From positions 1,798,001 to 1,862,000 of the forward strand of contig JAJKFH010000374.1 of assembly GCA_023333565.1 (NCBI GenBank): a DNA stretch of 64,000 bases, in the 5' to 3' direction. The notes under the pieces are model-generated. The model made no database searches and was not told the DNA's origin. It saw only the letters and a list, made by a program, of their open reading frames with translations. Made by a program: the position numbers and the translations under genes. This DNA is from Puffinus mauretanicus (taxonomy: Eukaryota > Chordata > Aves > Procellariiformes > Procellariidae). Positions 40,550-51,625 of the stretch are shown piece by piece; the first letter of the stretch is position 1; each line of letters opens with the position of its first letter.

Positions 40550-41000
40550 AAAAATATTTCCGATTCTACTCTGTTAATCTTTTAAATATTTTGAATTTGG
40601 GTAGCGCAGCTCAAAAGGGAAAATCAGAAATTGTCTCTATGTAAATAGAACTTTTACAGAGAGCACAAAAGCTTGGGGTGGGAAGAGTGTAAAAATATTT
40701 TAATAGGTAACCTTTTATTCGGCAAAATATGTATTACTTCCTATTATGATAAACAGTTGGCATATTTGAGATGAAAATGTTTATACATATACATTACAAT
40801 TACATATTCATTTGACTTTATATTACATACACAACTCAATTTGGGTAAATGTCTGAAGCCAAAGGAATAAATTAGGATTGGTGCCGAGTGCTTTCTTTGC
40901 CCTTCCCCATTGTGTTTGCAAGATTTGCATTTTATAGTTGCACATTAACAAATATGCATATTTCATTATGGTTTTGGATTAAAAGGTTATCATCTCCGTT
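40550..41000. other. AT-rich candidate conserved element
   Basis: Strongly AT-rich yet complex, with TTTTAAATATTTTGAATTTG, CCTATTATGATAAACAG, ATACATTACAATTACATATT and TATGCATATTTCATTATGG (octamer/POU-like ATGCATAT). No low-complexity repeat or family match. Inferred enhancer-like element or scaffold-attachment-like DNA. Confidence 0.35.
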
Positions 41001-43493
41001 ACCCATTAGTAATAAACAAACACAGGCTTTCCATGTGAATTTATCCCTGGCTCAGCTGTTTGCTGATTAGGTTGTTGTCGCTGGGTTTCCTTGTTTTCTC
41101 CTTGCAGAGAATCCCTAAAGCCGTTTCTAAAGTGCTTAATGTCCTCTGGGGAGCAGTGAATGAGAAAAGGAGGGAGGCGAAGAAGAGCCAGAGGCATCCT
41201 AAGGTGGTGAAAAGAGAGGAAGGTAGGGCCGGGGCCAATTTGCAGCCAGGTTAGGAGCTTAGTTTGGTCCCCAAAGTCCAGGCCCTGTGGCAAAAAAAAG
41301 ATCTTTGGAAAACCTGGTTGAAGGCTGTGCAGGGTCAGATATCCTCAGAAATGTGCTGACGGGCAGGAAGCAATGAAGTGATCACCCCAGTGTCCAAAAC
41401 CATGGCAATTTCAAATCAGGCTGTTCCTCCCATGCCGGGGTGAGCCAAAACCCCTGAATCTGCACATAGGGAGACCTTGGACCTGGAGAACTCGGCACCT
41501 GGCATCAGCTGGCAGGGGGGAAGAAGACGTCACATTTTTACTGGCACCCACTGGTGTGGGCCCCAATGGGGCTATGCATGCGGCACATTGCTTCAGCCTT
41601 GGGTGAATGTCTACAGGAACAAATTGGACTAAACCTAGCAGCTTGAAATCCCAGCAGCTCTTGTTCCTTCACAACTTCATCACAGCATTTTAGTTCAACC
41701 TGTTTTGCCAAAAAACCCTTATTGATGAGTTCTGTGTTTGCAGGCACCTGTAGGATGGAGGTGGGAAGGGATCAAGGCTGCAGGAGCCCTGGTTGTCTGA
41801 GCTGGGGCCCAGGCAGTTATCACCACTCTGGAGTAAACAGCACGGATGCTGGGTGAGATTTTTTAGAGTAGCTGAATTTTGAGGAGGCTTTGCATTCAGC
41901 ATCCGAAAAATAGCAAGGGCCTGTTTCTACGGGCAGCAGGTACAGGAGGCTGCCCTGTGAAGTCAACATTGGAGGAAGGCTGTCACCTCCCAGAAGGGAG
42001 CGTCTCTGTCTTAAAGCCAGGTGCTATTTGCCAAGCTGATGCTGGGGCTGGATCAGTGTCCTCTCGTAATAGAGCTGTGCGTGCCATAGGATTATAGTCT
42101 TTGGCTCTAAATATTCACCTACAGCAAATAAGCTCCATGTGTAAAAGCCAATGGAATTTTAGTTCATTTTTATTTTCACTTTATTGGATTTTCCTTTCCT
42201 TGTCTTTTTAATACAACTTTGCTAGAGTCAGTGGGAGTGAATGCCTCAAAAGAAGCCATTTGGTTTTATTTTTCCTTTTCTTCAGGGGAAAGGAAAATGA
42301 AAAGATTCAGTGGCTCTTCAGCAGAAGAAATAAAAATAGAGAATCCCAGTGGGGCTATGTCCCAGCGGGGACAGCTCCCAGGATGCTACTTTGGGCTCAT
42401 CTGATGTGCCCTGCTGTTGTCACCTTGGTCCTGCTGCCCTTTGTTTACTCCCTAACCCTCTCTGCAGGTCCTTTGCTGTCCCAGCTTTCCAGGTGGCATC
42501 ATGAGTGTAATTGCTCAAAGTTGTCCCCTGCTTAGGCCAGGTCTGGACAATCTTTACCAATGCCCTTGAGGATCCCTTTCCAGCTGCTAAAGCAAGGAGC
42601 CTCGCTTGCTGGTGTTTCTGAGCAGCCACCCCACGCTGGCACACCAGCCCGGTGCGCACTGTACAGACTTCCACCCGGCTCATTGCACTTCTAACATCTT
42701 CCAAGTTTTCAGCTCTGTTCCCTGCGGAGAGAGAACCACCTCTCTGATCTACCTAGAAGCAGGGCAACACCACTCCTCCTGTATTGTCTATTCACTAAAC
42801 CCCAGCTTGGCTCTTTGCCCAAAATGCAGATTTTTATTTCCCTAACGCAGAAACATTGGATCCGTTTTCCTCCATTCTTCCTCATCCTCCCTGCATCCAT
42901 CACAAAGATCCGCCGCTTCCTCCCAGCTCTCGATCTAAGTGGCAGCTCCAAAATGGGAATAAGCTCTGGGACAGTAAATATTTCTCTCCTGCTGCAGGAA
43001 CTGCCGATCTTTCTCGGAGGCGGTGCTTTGATGAGCTCCCTGCTCTTTCCATCCATCCCTGCCATCCCACCTGGAAGCAGCTCTATGATGATAAGCCAGG
43101 TCAAGGTGATAGTAGGGCACGTTAATAAAATTCACTCACTAAAATGGGGCATTCTAGTAATTCTAGTTCTCAGAACAAAGGTTCAAGGAAGGTTGGAAAT
43201 ACAACTAGATTGCCCCAGCAATTCAAATGGGATAAAGACCTTTTGCATTCAGCTTCCTAAATCGTTTCCAGATTGAGACTAACTGCCATCTGTCAGCACC
43301 AAAGGGTGTTTGGGGTGGCCTGTGGGAAGTCTATCAGGGTCTTCACATTGGGGCCCCACCACAAAATTGCCTCACACACGGCTTTTGCATGTGTAGCCTC
43401 AGCAGAGAGATCAGTGCTTGAGCCATCAGTCCTTGAACGATTTTTTTTTCCAGCTGCTACACTGCCAAGTCTTTTGTGATGGTGACGTGATGA
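41001..43493. other. Intergenic, no gene seen
   Basis: Open frames up to about 153 codons (42815-43276 plus) without recognisable domains. No repeat family recognised before the LTR insertion. Confidence 0.5.
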
Positions 43494-43498
43494 CTGTG
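43494..43498. repeat. 5-bp target site duplication (left)
   Basis: CTGTG directly precedes the LTR and is repeated at 43987-43991 directly after it. Confidence 0.85.
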
Positions 43499-43986
43499 TG
43501 TCCTGGTTCCAGCTGGGACAGGGTTAACTTTCTTCCCAGTAGCTTGGGGGGGTGTGCTGTGTTTTGGGTTCAGTGTGAAAGGAGCGTTGATGGCCCATTG
43601 ATGCTTTGGCTGTTGCTGGGTGATGCTTGCACCGGGAGGGGGTAGCACAGCCGGGGTGGTGGACCCAGCTGGCCAATGGGGTATTCTATACCATGTGACA
43701 TCATGCTCAGTATAAAAACCAGGGGTGTGGGGGGGCTCGCCCCCGTTCGTGACACGCGGTCGGCGGTCGGTTGTGTCGTGCATTGCCTGTTTTGTTGTTG
43801 TTCTCATTGTTATTATTACTGTTCTACTTAGTTTTATTTCAATTATTAAACTGTTTTTATCTCAACCCGGGAGCTTTCCTACTTGTGCCCTCCCGATTCT
43901 CTCCCCCATCCCACCGGCGGCTGGGGGGGGGGTGATCGAGCGGCTGCGTGGCGTTTATTTTTGCTGGCTGGGGTTAAACCACGACA
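43499..43986 (+). mobile_element. Solo ERVL-type LTR (avian)
   Basis: A 488-bp segment begins TGTCCTGGTT and ends ACCACGACA, so it has TG...CA termini, and sits between identical 5-bp direct repeats, the duplication size usual for ERVL-type (class III) insertions. Promoter and processing landmarks are in LTR order: a CRE-like TGACATCA at 43696, a TATA box (TATAAAAA) at 43711, a T-rich stretch, then a polyadenylation signal ATTAAA at 43845 and a C-rich U5. The ends and the block 'tctcaaccc...gattctctcccccatcccacc' are those of an LTR family I know as abundant across Neoaves. No primer site or internal region follows, so it is a solo LTR left by LTR-LTR recombination. Confidence 0.9.
43845..43850 (+). 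promoter_or_regulatory. LTR polyadenylation signal ATTAAA
   Basis: It lies about 134 bp downstream of the TATA box in the solo LTR, the expected R-region position. It could end transcripts that begin in or read into the LTR on the plus strand. Confidence 0.5.
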
Positions 43987-43991
43987 CTGTG
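43987..43991. repeat. 5-bp target site duplication (right)
   Basis: CTGTG, identical to 43494-43498 on the other side of the solo LTR. Confidence 0.85.
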
Positions 43992-46739
43992 ATAAGTACA
44001 CAGCAGTCTCCTACAAAACGGTCCGAAGGTGGTAATTCAGTTCACCTAGACCACCAAACAACCATCAGATAATTGTAAATTTGGAGTGGAACTAAATAAG
44101 CTATGCATAGCTGCAAGGCTTCATTTCCAGCTACTAATCCTCTTAAATTATTGAGTCACCCTGTAAACTATTAGCTAAGTATTTTGAAGAAGAGTCTCTG
44201 CTGCGTGTAGCCTCATGTAACTCTACAGACTTCAAGCAGAATCTAACTCAGTATAGCAATAAATTGATATACTCGCATAACATACCTAAACTTTAAGTGC
44301 ATGTTTGAAACTTGGAGACTCTGTAAAACGTTGCTGAGGCACTGCAAAGCCAGATGCTTTCATGGAACTGAAAAAGCTCAGTGGTTTGCACAAACAGATT
44401 ATTTCTTTGGGCAGGTGTCTTCCAAATATACTGTCTCTACTTCATGAACATATAAAGCAGCTCTGATCCATAGCAGTAAGAAATCTTCTGTAGTCATTTT
44501 CTGCAGGAGTTGGCCATTCATAAAGGATTTCTCAGAGCTTTTGCACATGAATACCATCATGTTGGAATTGGTCGAATTATCCACACCCATTTGTGGCTAT
44601 ATGTTATTCCAAATAAATGCTGTAATTCACTCTAATTTATACAAGGAAGAGGAAATTGATGGAGGAAATAATGAGATTTGGGGTAATGTAAGCACTGTCA
44701 GCAGTCTCGTGAAAGACTATTGTAACATCTTCAGATTGGAAACCATTTTCTGAGGCTGAGTTGCCCATGGCTGACACAAGGCTGAAGACATACTGATGGC
44801 TGTGTATATCATTTGTGGGGGTCATTAGTGCTTATAGACATAGGTATTGATGATGAACCAATCTGGTGGCACCCGAGCTGGGCAACAGGAGGTGGCATCT
44901 CATGGCATACACTTCTGGGGACACCTTAATATCCCTCTGTGGGATATGCCTACGGGTGGGATAATATAGCTTCTTTTGTGGTATTCAGTAAGCATCCAGT
45001 GCCAAGTCTGACCGTGGCCTGCTGCATTCCTATTCCAGATGAGATGAAGGGTACCCCACTGCTGCAATATGGCAGAGTAAAATCACCTGGCTGCTTCTTT
45101 TTACAGAGACTGTCACACCAAGAGCTCTTTTTTCTGCCTCTCCATCAGATACTTTGAATAAATCAGATTTTCAAAAGAGTTCAATGCTTTGATTTAGGAA
45201 TTACAACAGGAAGGAGATATGAAACCTCCTCAGAAGTGCTAGGTACTGAAGAGCCTAAATCTGACCCTTGGGCTTTAACTTAAAGTGAAGCTCACCTCTT
45301 TTTTCCTGCCTGAGCCCTCCATGTGTGGCAAGTAACAGAAAAGACACTTTCTGTCCAACAGAACCAGCAACGGAAAAGTGCAAAATATAATAGGCAGAAA
45401 GAATTTCTTCATACCAACAAACATTTTCCCGCATGGTAGGAAATGCAGTCAGGCAAGGTAAGATAAAAAAGGAAGGCAAAGAGTGGATGAGCATCAGTCT
45501 AATGGTAACAATACAATGTTCTCAGATAATGGAAAGATATGACAGCAAACAGTGAAAGAACGAGCAAGATAGTTCCGAGAAGGTGCGGTAATATACGGAG
45601 GATGATAGGTTAGGAAAACATCTACGAAGACAGGAGCTATTTCTGGGCCACATAAAGTCAACAGGCTGCTCTGTAACCAGGTCCTTCTTTGGGGACTTCA
45701 AAATATTTTGCACTTATTTGAAGTAATTCTGAATGTTTTTCTCCCTTGCTCAATCACAGGAAATCAAGTTTAAAACAGAAAAGACACACAATTGCCCAGC
45801 TTCTCTACCACAGCATCCCTTTCACATTAACCCTTTTGCCACTGGAAGGATGTCAGCCGCGGCTCTACGTTTAGGTTTCAGCAGGGCTCCAATGGCATCG
45901 TCTTGGCAGTGCTGTGCAAGGACTGCGCCAGCCAAAAAACCAGCAGAAGCTGTGAGCTCTACCGGGTAGCTCCCAGTAAACACACAGTCAAGGATTTACT
46001 AGAATCAGATTTGCCCCTTTTCCCCATGCACGATTTGTTCATTCAAGATACTTCTTTTCAGTTTTTGTGCATGTGTAAAACTCTACCAGAAACTTCAGCT
46101 CAGTGAATATCCTGGTGGTACTGCACAAAGGTCTATGGGGTGAGATAGTAATAGGCAGGAGAAGACGTAGAAGTAAAAAGGGTTTTTATAAGTGATGTGG
46201 GTCATCAATTCCAGCACCTACTTTGCCAAATCGATCCATCTCTGGGTTTGTGTTGTTCTCCACCATGGCTGTTTCTAAGCACCTTTAAGTGGAACTTTAT
46301 AGCAAAAGTACAGAACCCTTCAGACTGCTTGGGTTTTTTGCCTATTTGGGGGCACAAATCTCTATCGAGGGTAAGGTTTATTGGTCTTTAAGGATGGATT
46401 TTCTTTTTCTTTCTTTTTTCTGCCTTTCAGGTACACAGGCTTTGGGAATAATATGTGTGTCAGGAAGGAATCAGTATTCCAAAAATCATTCTTGTACTGG
46501 GAAGGCATTTTTCCTCCCTTCCAGTCTCTACCATTTAAAAAAACAACATGGAATTGTAACATGAACTAGTATAAGCTGTGATGGAGCAATGCTAATTTCC
46601 CAATTTCCACCATGCAGGGGGAGATAGGGGGGCTTGCAATTGCATGCACACATTAAAATGAAACAGCATAGGCCTGGCAGCTAGACCTGAAAACCACATG
46701 GGGAAGGGACAGGGGAGAAAAGAAAGAAGCAGCTGCCGA
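43992..46739. other. Intergenic, no gene seen
   Basis: Short chance frames on both strands, no recognised repeat. Confidence 0.5.
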
Positions 46740-47180
46740 CAGGCTCATGTCCTGCTTTCTCTGCTCTTTATTTTTGGAGTACGTTGGGATAGCCTTCGAT
46801 GTTTGCTCTGTTGACACATGTTGGCTGCCCAGGGTAGCTGTAATAGGCCCCTGTGGGAGGTGTATAATTGAGATATACAGGCATTCTGCATATTAACAGT
46901 AAGTGCTTGTCCTGCTTTGAAAAAAAGCTGAAATAATCTCTCTTCCTTTGCCCTTCCTTTTCTGCCTTTTGCCTCTGGGCAACCGCACGGATTGATTTGC
47001 TCGAAGGCGGGTGGAGGTCGGGGCAGGTGGCACAGAGCTGCTGGGGTGAGACAGGCGGATGGCTAAAGGGACGATGGGCTACCAGAGGGGGTTAAAAGAG
47101 TGGCAAAGGCATGCAGTTGCTGGAATGACAGTTTAGTATCATATGTCAGTTAATGCCATACTTATAGGAATTTTACAATT
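46740..47180. other. Candidate conserved non-coding block
   Basis: 46760-46950 and 47095-47180 are non-repetitive with TTTATTTTTGGAG, GGTGTATAATTGAGATATAC, GCATATTAACAG, GTTAATGCCATACTTATAGG and ATTTTACAATTTGG. Texture resembles developmental enhancers. Inferred only. Confidence 0.3.
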
Positions 47181-50100
47181 TGGTGGAAGAAGATCCCAAA
47201 CCCCAATGCTGTTTTTCCTCGCCTCTTTTTCACCAACCTGCTTTTTTACTGACCAGAGATGTACCATCACCTTTCCCCATCAGCCAGTGAACCACCTTCT
47301 TTTTTATCCACTCACTTCCTAACCTGTTGTCCCTCCCTGTTCCCATTTCATCCTCTGCTCCTGGGCCTTACGTCTAAGGTGGTGTCATATTTTTCCTGTG
47401 CTTTGACCCATATATGCTGTCCAGGTTCCTTCAGGTTTGAGCACTTCTACAATTGCTAACCCTTCTGGACAAGAAGGCCTCATATTAATAAGACATTATT
47501 GCTGTTGCAAACCCAGCTGAGAAATGTAGAAGAGCAGAAAATGCACAACAGCTGCATGGAGACAGGGCAGTGAGGAGGAATACGTGCCATAACCAGATGT
47601 CTTGGAATCAGCATTTTGAGTTGAAGCTTGACATTTGGGTGGAGGTTTAGGAAACGTTAGTCAACACCAGCTTAACCATGGTTTTGTCAAAAGCTGGCTG
47701 CTGCCTTGCCAGTGCCTGTCTCATATCCAGTCCTATTTTAGTAATTTTTTGATCACGCACTGCGCTTTAGGGCATCACAGATTGCCTGGGCATAGGTCTT
47801 TGCTGAGTATTGGTGTTCTCACACTGGGATTATTTATTCCCAGTTCCCCGGGAAGCTCAGTTTGCAAAGGTATGTAGGCAAGGAGGAGACCAGCATTGGG
47901 TGCCCTAAAAGGTCCCCGGCTCTGGATGAGTGGGAGGTCAGGACTGGGAGGGCATGGACCTCAGTGCCCCTCCCCACAGCATGAGCACAGCTACTGCTTG
48001 TTGTGATAAGACTCAAATATTCAAGCCTCAGTCCTCTAAATCCTCTTTTTGTCTTCTTTCTAGAGAAATTGCTTCCAGTTCCAAATTGCTTTTGACATTT
48101 CCTTCACCATTTCCATCTTCTGTCAAAGCCAGACTAGAGTTGCTTTACACCCTATTTTCAATGTCTCAGGGTCCAAGGTGAGCTTAAATCTATAGCTATA
48201 TTGAGCTGGTGGCTTTGTGGTTTTTTGGACTGTATTTGCCAACCTCCATGCTTCCCTGTGTGTAAGGGCTGGCACCAAACCAAACCTCCCTCCAAACACG
48301 CTCCGAGTTCATATCTGAGCAATGAGGTCCAAATCAGGATCCAGTTTCCAACACCTACGGCTTTTCCAGAAGAGATTGCCCAAAATGCCAGGCTGGGTGA
48401 AATACGTATTCTAGCATTTCATCTGAATCTCATCTCAAGGGAAAACAAAACAAAGCAAAGCAACATCTTGTTTCTTGTAAAAATCCCTTGCAAGGAATAA
48501 AAACAGCTATGCTTTCCAGGTACTCTAAGACTATTTCTGCTAGGCAATGCTTCTCTTTGCAGCCTTTCATTCAATATCACAGCCCCTGCCTTCCTTCCTT
48601 CACCAGCTTGATTCATAACTCTAATCATCTATGAAAACATAGTGCATGCTTTTATGACCACCTTGTGTTTTATAAGATCTGCCCAGGTGCTTAAAAATAG
48701 CCCTGACTCCTCTGTTCAGCCTTGTCTCCCAGCTATAATGAGCACACGAAGAGCATCTGTGATACGGCAATGATGGTGGGTTCCTCCTGCAGGCTGGATG
48801 CTCTCACCTGGCCTCTTCAGAGAACACTCTGGCTTCGCAGGGCCTTTGCCAGGGATGAAAATGCACGAAGAAGATGAGCAGCTTGGTGAGGTCATTTCTG
48901 GTTGGGCTCTGCCTGCTGCTACGGCTTCTGCTGCTGCTTTCAACTCAGCCTGACAAAATCCTTTGGCTCCTGTACTCCTTCCTGCTCCTATAATCTGCAA
49001 ATTAAAATAGGAAGGTGGTGCAAGAGGGTGGGCAAAGATCTTCAGAGAAATTGAGGGAGTTTTGGACGTGCTTAGGTATGCAGACTACTTTGTCCCCATC
49101 CAAGGGGCTGAAGGGTGTCCCTTTGCTGTTGGCACTTCATGCCTGTCATGGTGTTTGATGTTCCTAAGAGAGCTACAGATGCTTCAAGGCAGTGCTGGCT
49201 ATTTGCTCTGTGGGGCTGCGCGGTCTCCCTGGGCATGTGACATGGCAGAGACATGGTAGAGCTGTTTAAATGTAGTCTTGTGAGAGAGACTCTTCCCACG
49301 CATCCAGCAAGCTGCCTTTGCCCGGGGTGGGACCAAACCATCCTTCATATTCACCCCTCTGATGTCTAGAGATGTGTTTTCTCATGCTCTTTACAAGACC
49401 TCTCTCTCCTCATTTAAAGCCTTGCTTCCACTTTCCAGATTTCTGAGCACTGCAGCACCTCCCTAGGATGCTGCAGCCCCCTGCCCTTGAGCAGACGTCC
49501 ATGCAGCTTATGGCAGCACCCAGGCATTCACTCAACTTGCCAGAAGTGCACAGCAAAGGCCCTTGAATAGCTTCTTCCAGAGTAATCCCCCTTGGGATAC
49601 ACAGGACCAGTTTGTACTCTTATCCCTTGGGTCTCCATAGCGTGTAGAAGATGGGCTCAACCACCATATTTTTTAGCCACGAGGACACTACTGCCAGGCT
49701 GGGTGCTGTGAATGCACATATCACATCACAGTACTGCAACAGGCTTGCTGAAAAGCTCTGTATTTTGCATCTGCAGTTGCCTGAATCTCCCTAACCACCT
49801 GCACTAGCTCTTGGAGAGCAGCTGGCTCTCCCTGCTCTCTGGGGCGAAAGCAACTCCTTGACCATAAAGTGGAAAGAACACATATTTTATTGAGAAGCTG
49901 AGGCTTCCTTCCAAATGCATTGCCTTTGCTGCTTTCCAGTGTCCCTGCCCCCTCAAGGGCTCTCCGTGCCCATTGATAGCTACTTACCAACTTCCTTGGA
50001 CTCAAACAGCTCCCAGCTCAGCCTTAGATAAGCAGCTGCCTCTTCTGGATTTTGGCCCCAGTCTGTGGATTGCCAGAGCAGGTATCCCTCCAGGGTCTCC

Positions 50101-50458
50101 TCACCTTCCCATCCAAATTAAGCCTAAATGTGCTTTAAGTCTCTCCCCTGGGATTCCTGTTCTTCTTTGCTCTCAGTCTTTGCCTCCTTAAAATGCCTGC
50201 CAATGTCTTCAGGCATCTCCTCATGTTTTGAGCAGCTCTGGCTCTGGGCCATGCTGCAGGCTGGCCTGGCAACTCTTGCGGCAAAGTGGCTTCTTATCCT
50301 TCCATATGGATTATAACAAGGAGCCCCGTCTCGCCCAGGCCCATCCCCTGCCTGTTCTGCCTCCCTGTCCACCACCTCGTCGTTGGGATAGAACAGAGCC
50401 TGCCAAAAGGCATGGCTGTAGAGAGCTGAGACCGTCTTGTGGTACCTGCTTTCGTGCT
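47181..50458. other. Intergenic up to the ERV insertion
   Basis: No supported gene. On the minus strand a frame is open from the insertion site down to 50124 (about 113 codons); it is discussed among rejected items. No repeat family recognised. Confidence 0.45.
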
Positions 50459-50464
50459 GCTTAT
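50459..50464. repeat. 6-bp target site duplication (left)
   Basis: GCTTAT abuts the left LTR and recurs at 52201-52206 abutting the right LTR. A 6-bp duplication is usual for ERVK/betaretrovirus- and alpharetrovirus-like integration. Confidence 0.9.
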
Positions 50465-50708
50465 TGTCGGAGTGACTCAGGGTCAGAGTGGGAGTGCGAA
50501 CGCAGAGTAATGACGAATCCCAATATGGGCACGGTCATTCTCCTTTTAGTCAAGCAAATATTCGTCTTAACTGTCTTCTTTTATCATATAACGTTACAAT
50601 CTACAGAAGTTATTTACACTACAACACAAAGATCAGTTCTACATGCATACAAACTTAGCATTTCTAATACAAAGCTTAACTTAACATTTCTAATCTTTTC
50701 TCTCCACA
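50465..50708 (-). mobile_element. 3' LTR (LTR-A) of chimeric element
   Basis: 244 bp, differing from the 5' LTR at four positions (plus-strand A/G at 50484, A/G at 50524, G/A at 50564 and G/A at 50573), all transitions. The low divergence means a fairly recent insertion. It is bounded by polypurine tract 3 and the left target duplication. Confidence 0.92.
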
Positions 50709-50737
50709 TTTCCCCCTTTTTTCTTTTTTTTTTTTTT
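50709..50737 (-). other. Polypurine tract 3 (functional position)
   Basis: On the minus strand a purine run ending AAAAAAGGGGGAAA directly abuts TGTGGAGAG, the start of the 3' LTR-A. This is where plus-strand DNA synthesis would have been primed. Confidence 0.88.
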
Positions 50738-50755
50738 ACAAAAGCAACAACTTCA

Positions 50756-50924
50756 GCATACAAACTTAGCATTTCTAATACAAAGCTTAACTTAACACTT
50801 CTAATACAAATCTTAACTTACTAAACCTATTTTACAAAGCTTAACTTACTAAACCTATTTTCTTTTATACAGACTTAACACTTCTAACACAGAGATACAA
50901 TCTTAACACTTCTAATACAAAGAC
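50756..50924. repeat. LTR-derived degenerate repeat array
   Basis: 42 bp at 50756-50797 are identical to 50645-50686 inside the 3' LTR-A. Next to it a 22-bp unit CTTAACTTACTAAACCTATT.. lies at 50812-50833 and again at 50840-50861, and related 'cttaacacttctaatacaaa' units continue to 50924. The array was built by repeated copying of the U3 start, probably by slippage in reverse transcription. No unique spacers, so not a CRISPR array. Confidence 0.8.
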
Positions 50925-50958
50925 CTTTCCTGTTCTCCATTACAGAGTTTGCTTTCCT

Positions 50959-51036
50959 TCAAAACCTTGTTACCTTCAAAATACGTTGAAACATTTCAAG
51001 TTGAAGCTTCTGTGACCGAGATGCCGACTGTCCCAT
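50959..51036 (-). pseudogene. gag matrix N-terminal fragment II
   Basis: 25 codons beginning MGQSASRSQKLQ and ending at a TGA at 50959. The start M-G-x-x-x-S fits an N-myristoylation signal, the hallmark of retroviral matrix proteins, and the position after primer site and splice donor supports a gag start. The frame is lost after about 25 residues and the sequence passes into an LTR-derived repeat array. It shares no obvious identity with fragment I, so two different parental gag genes are represented. It cannot encode a complete protein. Confidence 0.6.
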
Positions 51037-51073
51037 AACTAATGTATAAAGTTCATATAACTTCCCTGTGGCT

Positions 51074-51079
51074 GCTCAC
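51074..51079 (-). promoter_or_regulatory. Leader splice donor II
   Basis: The minus strand reads TTCAG|GTGAGCAG about 100 nt after the lysine-type primer site and about 40 nt before gag start II, repeating the primer-donor-gag order of the first leader. Confidence 0.55.
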
Positions 51080-51175
51080 CTGAATTGTCCTCCATTCAGC
51101 TCAACAGGGGTACACCACTGGATATTTCTATTTCCTTTCTTCAAGGCCTTCTTTCTTCAGGCTTTTTCTCTTTCA

Positions 51176-51193
51176 GCCCCACATTGGGCGCCA
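51176..51193 (-). other. Primer binding site, lysine tRNA (Lys1,2 type)
   Basis: The minus strand reads TGGCGCCCAATGTGGGGC, complementary to the 3' end of tRNA-Lys(CUU) with one mismatch, and lies 2 nt after the end of LTR-B. This is the primer type usual for betaretrovirus-like elements. Confidence 0.88.
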
Positions 51194-51278
51194 TTTGTGG
51201 TGTAAGATAGCACAGACCCTCACTAATATATATGCGCAGCAATACTGGAGCCTCCATCATAACAGGGCAGTCCCCCAG

Positions 51279-51357
51279 TCTCTCTCTCTATTGCCTCACC
51301 CTTCTGTCTCTCTCCATTGCTTCACCACCACTGTCTCTCTCCATTGCCTCTCTCAAA
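51279..51357. repeat. Three ~27-bp tandem units in LTR-B
   Basis: The unit 'tgtctctctccattgcctcac' repeats three times with changes at 51280, 51305 and 51332. Short U3/R repeats of this kind are often enhancer or size-variable regions of LTRs. Confidence 0.7.
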
Positions 51358-51556
51358 TCTTCCTTCCGGCAACGATCACATCTCTGCTCACAATTCCCTT
51401 CACCTGTTTTGGCTCTTGAATCAGCTGGTACTCATTAGGCCACACCTCAGGGTAACCGTAAGCAGCATTCCTAACTGAGAGCTTTTTCATTTTGATGTTT
51501 ACAGTTTCCTTACAGAAGGGACAACTAAGCCAGGTGTTCAGGTCTTTTCTCTCCAC
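51353..51556 (-). other. 67-codon open frame in LTR-B
   Basis: It starts at the second base after the LTR-B TG and stops at 51353. It contains one CPFC motif and the stretch YGYPEVWPNEYQL; I recognise no family. Position resembles LTR-encoded frames such as that of mouse mammary tumour virus, but length is modest and chance is possible. Confidence 0.25.
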
Positions 51557-51557
51557 A

Positions 51558-51584
51558 TTTTCCCCTTTTTTTTCTTTTTTTTTT
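51558..51584 (-). other. Polypurine tract 2
   Basis: A 27-nt purine run on the minus strand ending AAAAAAAAGGGGAAAA directly before TGTGGAGAG, the start of LTR-B. The same upstream context (GTTGTTACTTTTGT) recurs before tract 3, so about 60 bp is duplicated between the two junctions. Confidence 0.8.
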
Positions 51585-51625
51585 GTTTACAAAAGTAACA
51601 ACTCAGAAAGTGTCTTTTAAGATGT

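Larger units (their letters stand above)
51196..51557 (-). mobile_element. Internal LTR-like segment (LTR-B)
   Basis: The 362-bp segment starts TGTGGAGAGAAAAGACC immediately after a polypurine tract and ends TTACACCACA two bases before a lysine-type primer site, so both edges have canonical LTR context. It shares only about the first 16 bases with LTR-A and then diverges completely, so it is a different LTR family. No second copy exists in the window. It carries a 67-codon open frame and three tandem units of about 27 bp. Confidence 0.75.

Noticed and set aside
42815..43276. Plus-strand frame of 153 codons
   Set aside because: Overlapping open frames on both strands and no recognisable protein; likely chance.
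50124..50464. Minus-strand frame open for about 113 codons right up to the ERV insertion site, with acidic protein-like segments
   Set aside because: In the pre-insertion sequence the frame is closed by a TAA just upstream of the target site, no family is recognised and no start or splice structure is convincing. Worth a protein search but not called as a gene.
50756..50924. CRISPR-like short repeats
   Set aside because: Units are diverged, contiguous and identical to LTR sequence; no unique spacers, and the host is a vertebrate.
51196..51557. LTR-B as a separate element nested in the LTR-A element
   Set aside because: A nested insertion should have two LTR-B copies or a solo LTR with its own target duplication. 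Instead LTR-B has a polypurine tract on one side and a primer site on the other, as in a recombinant.
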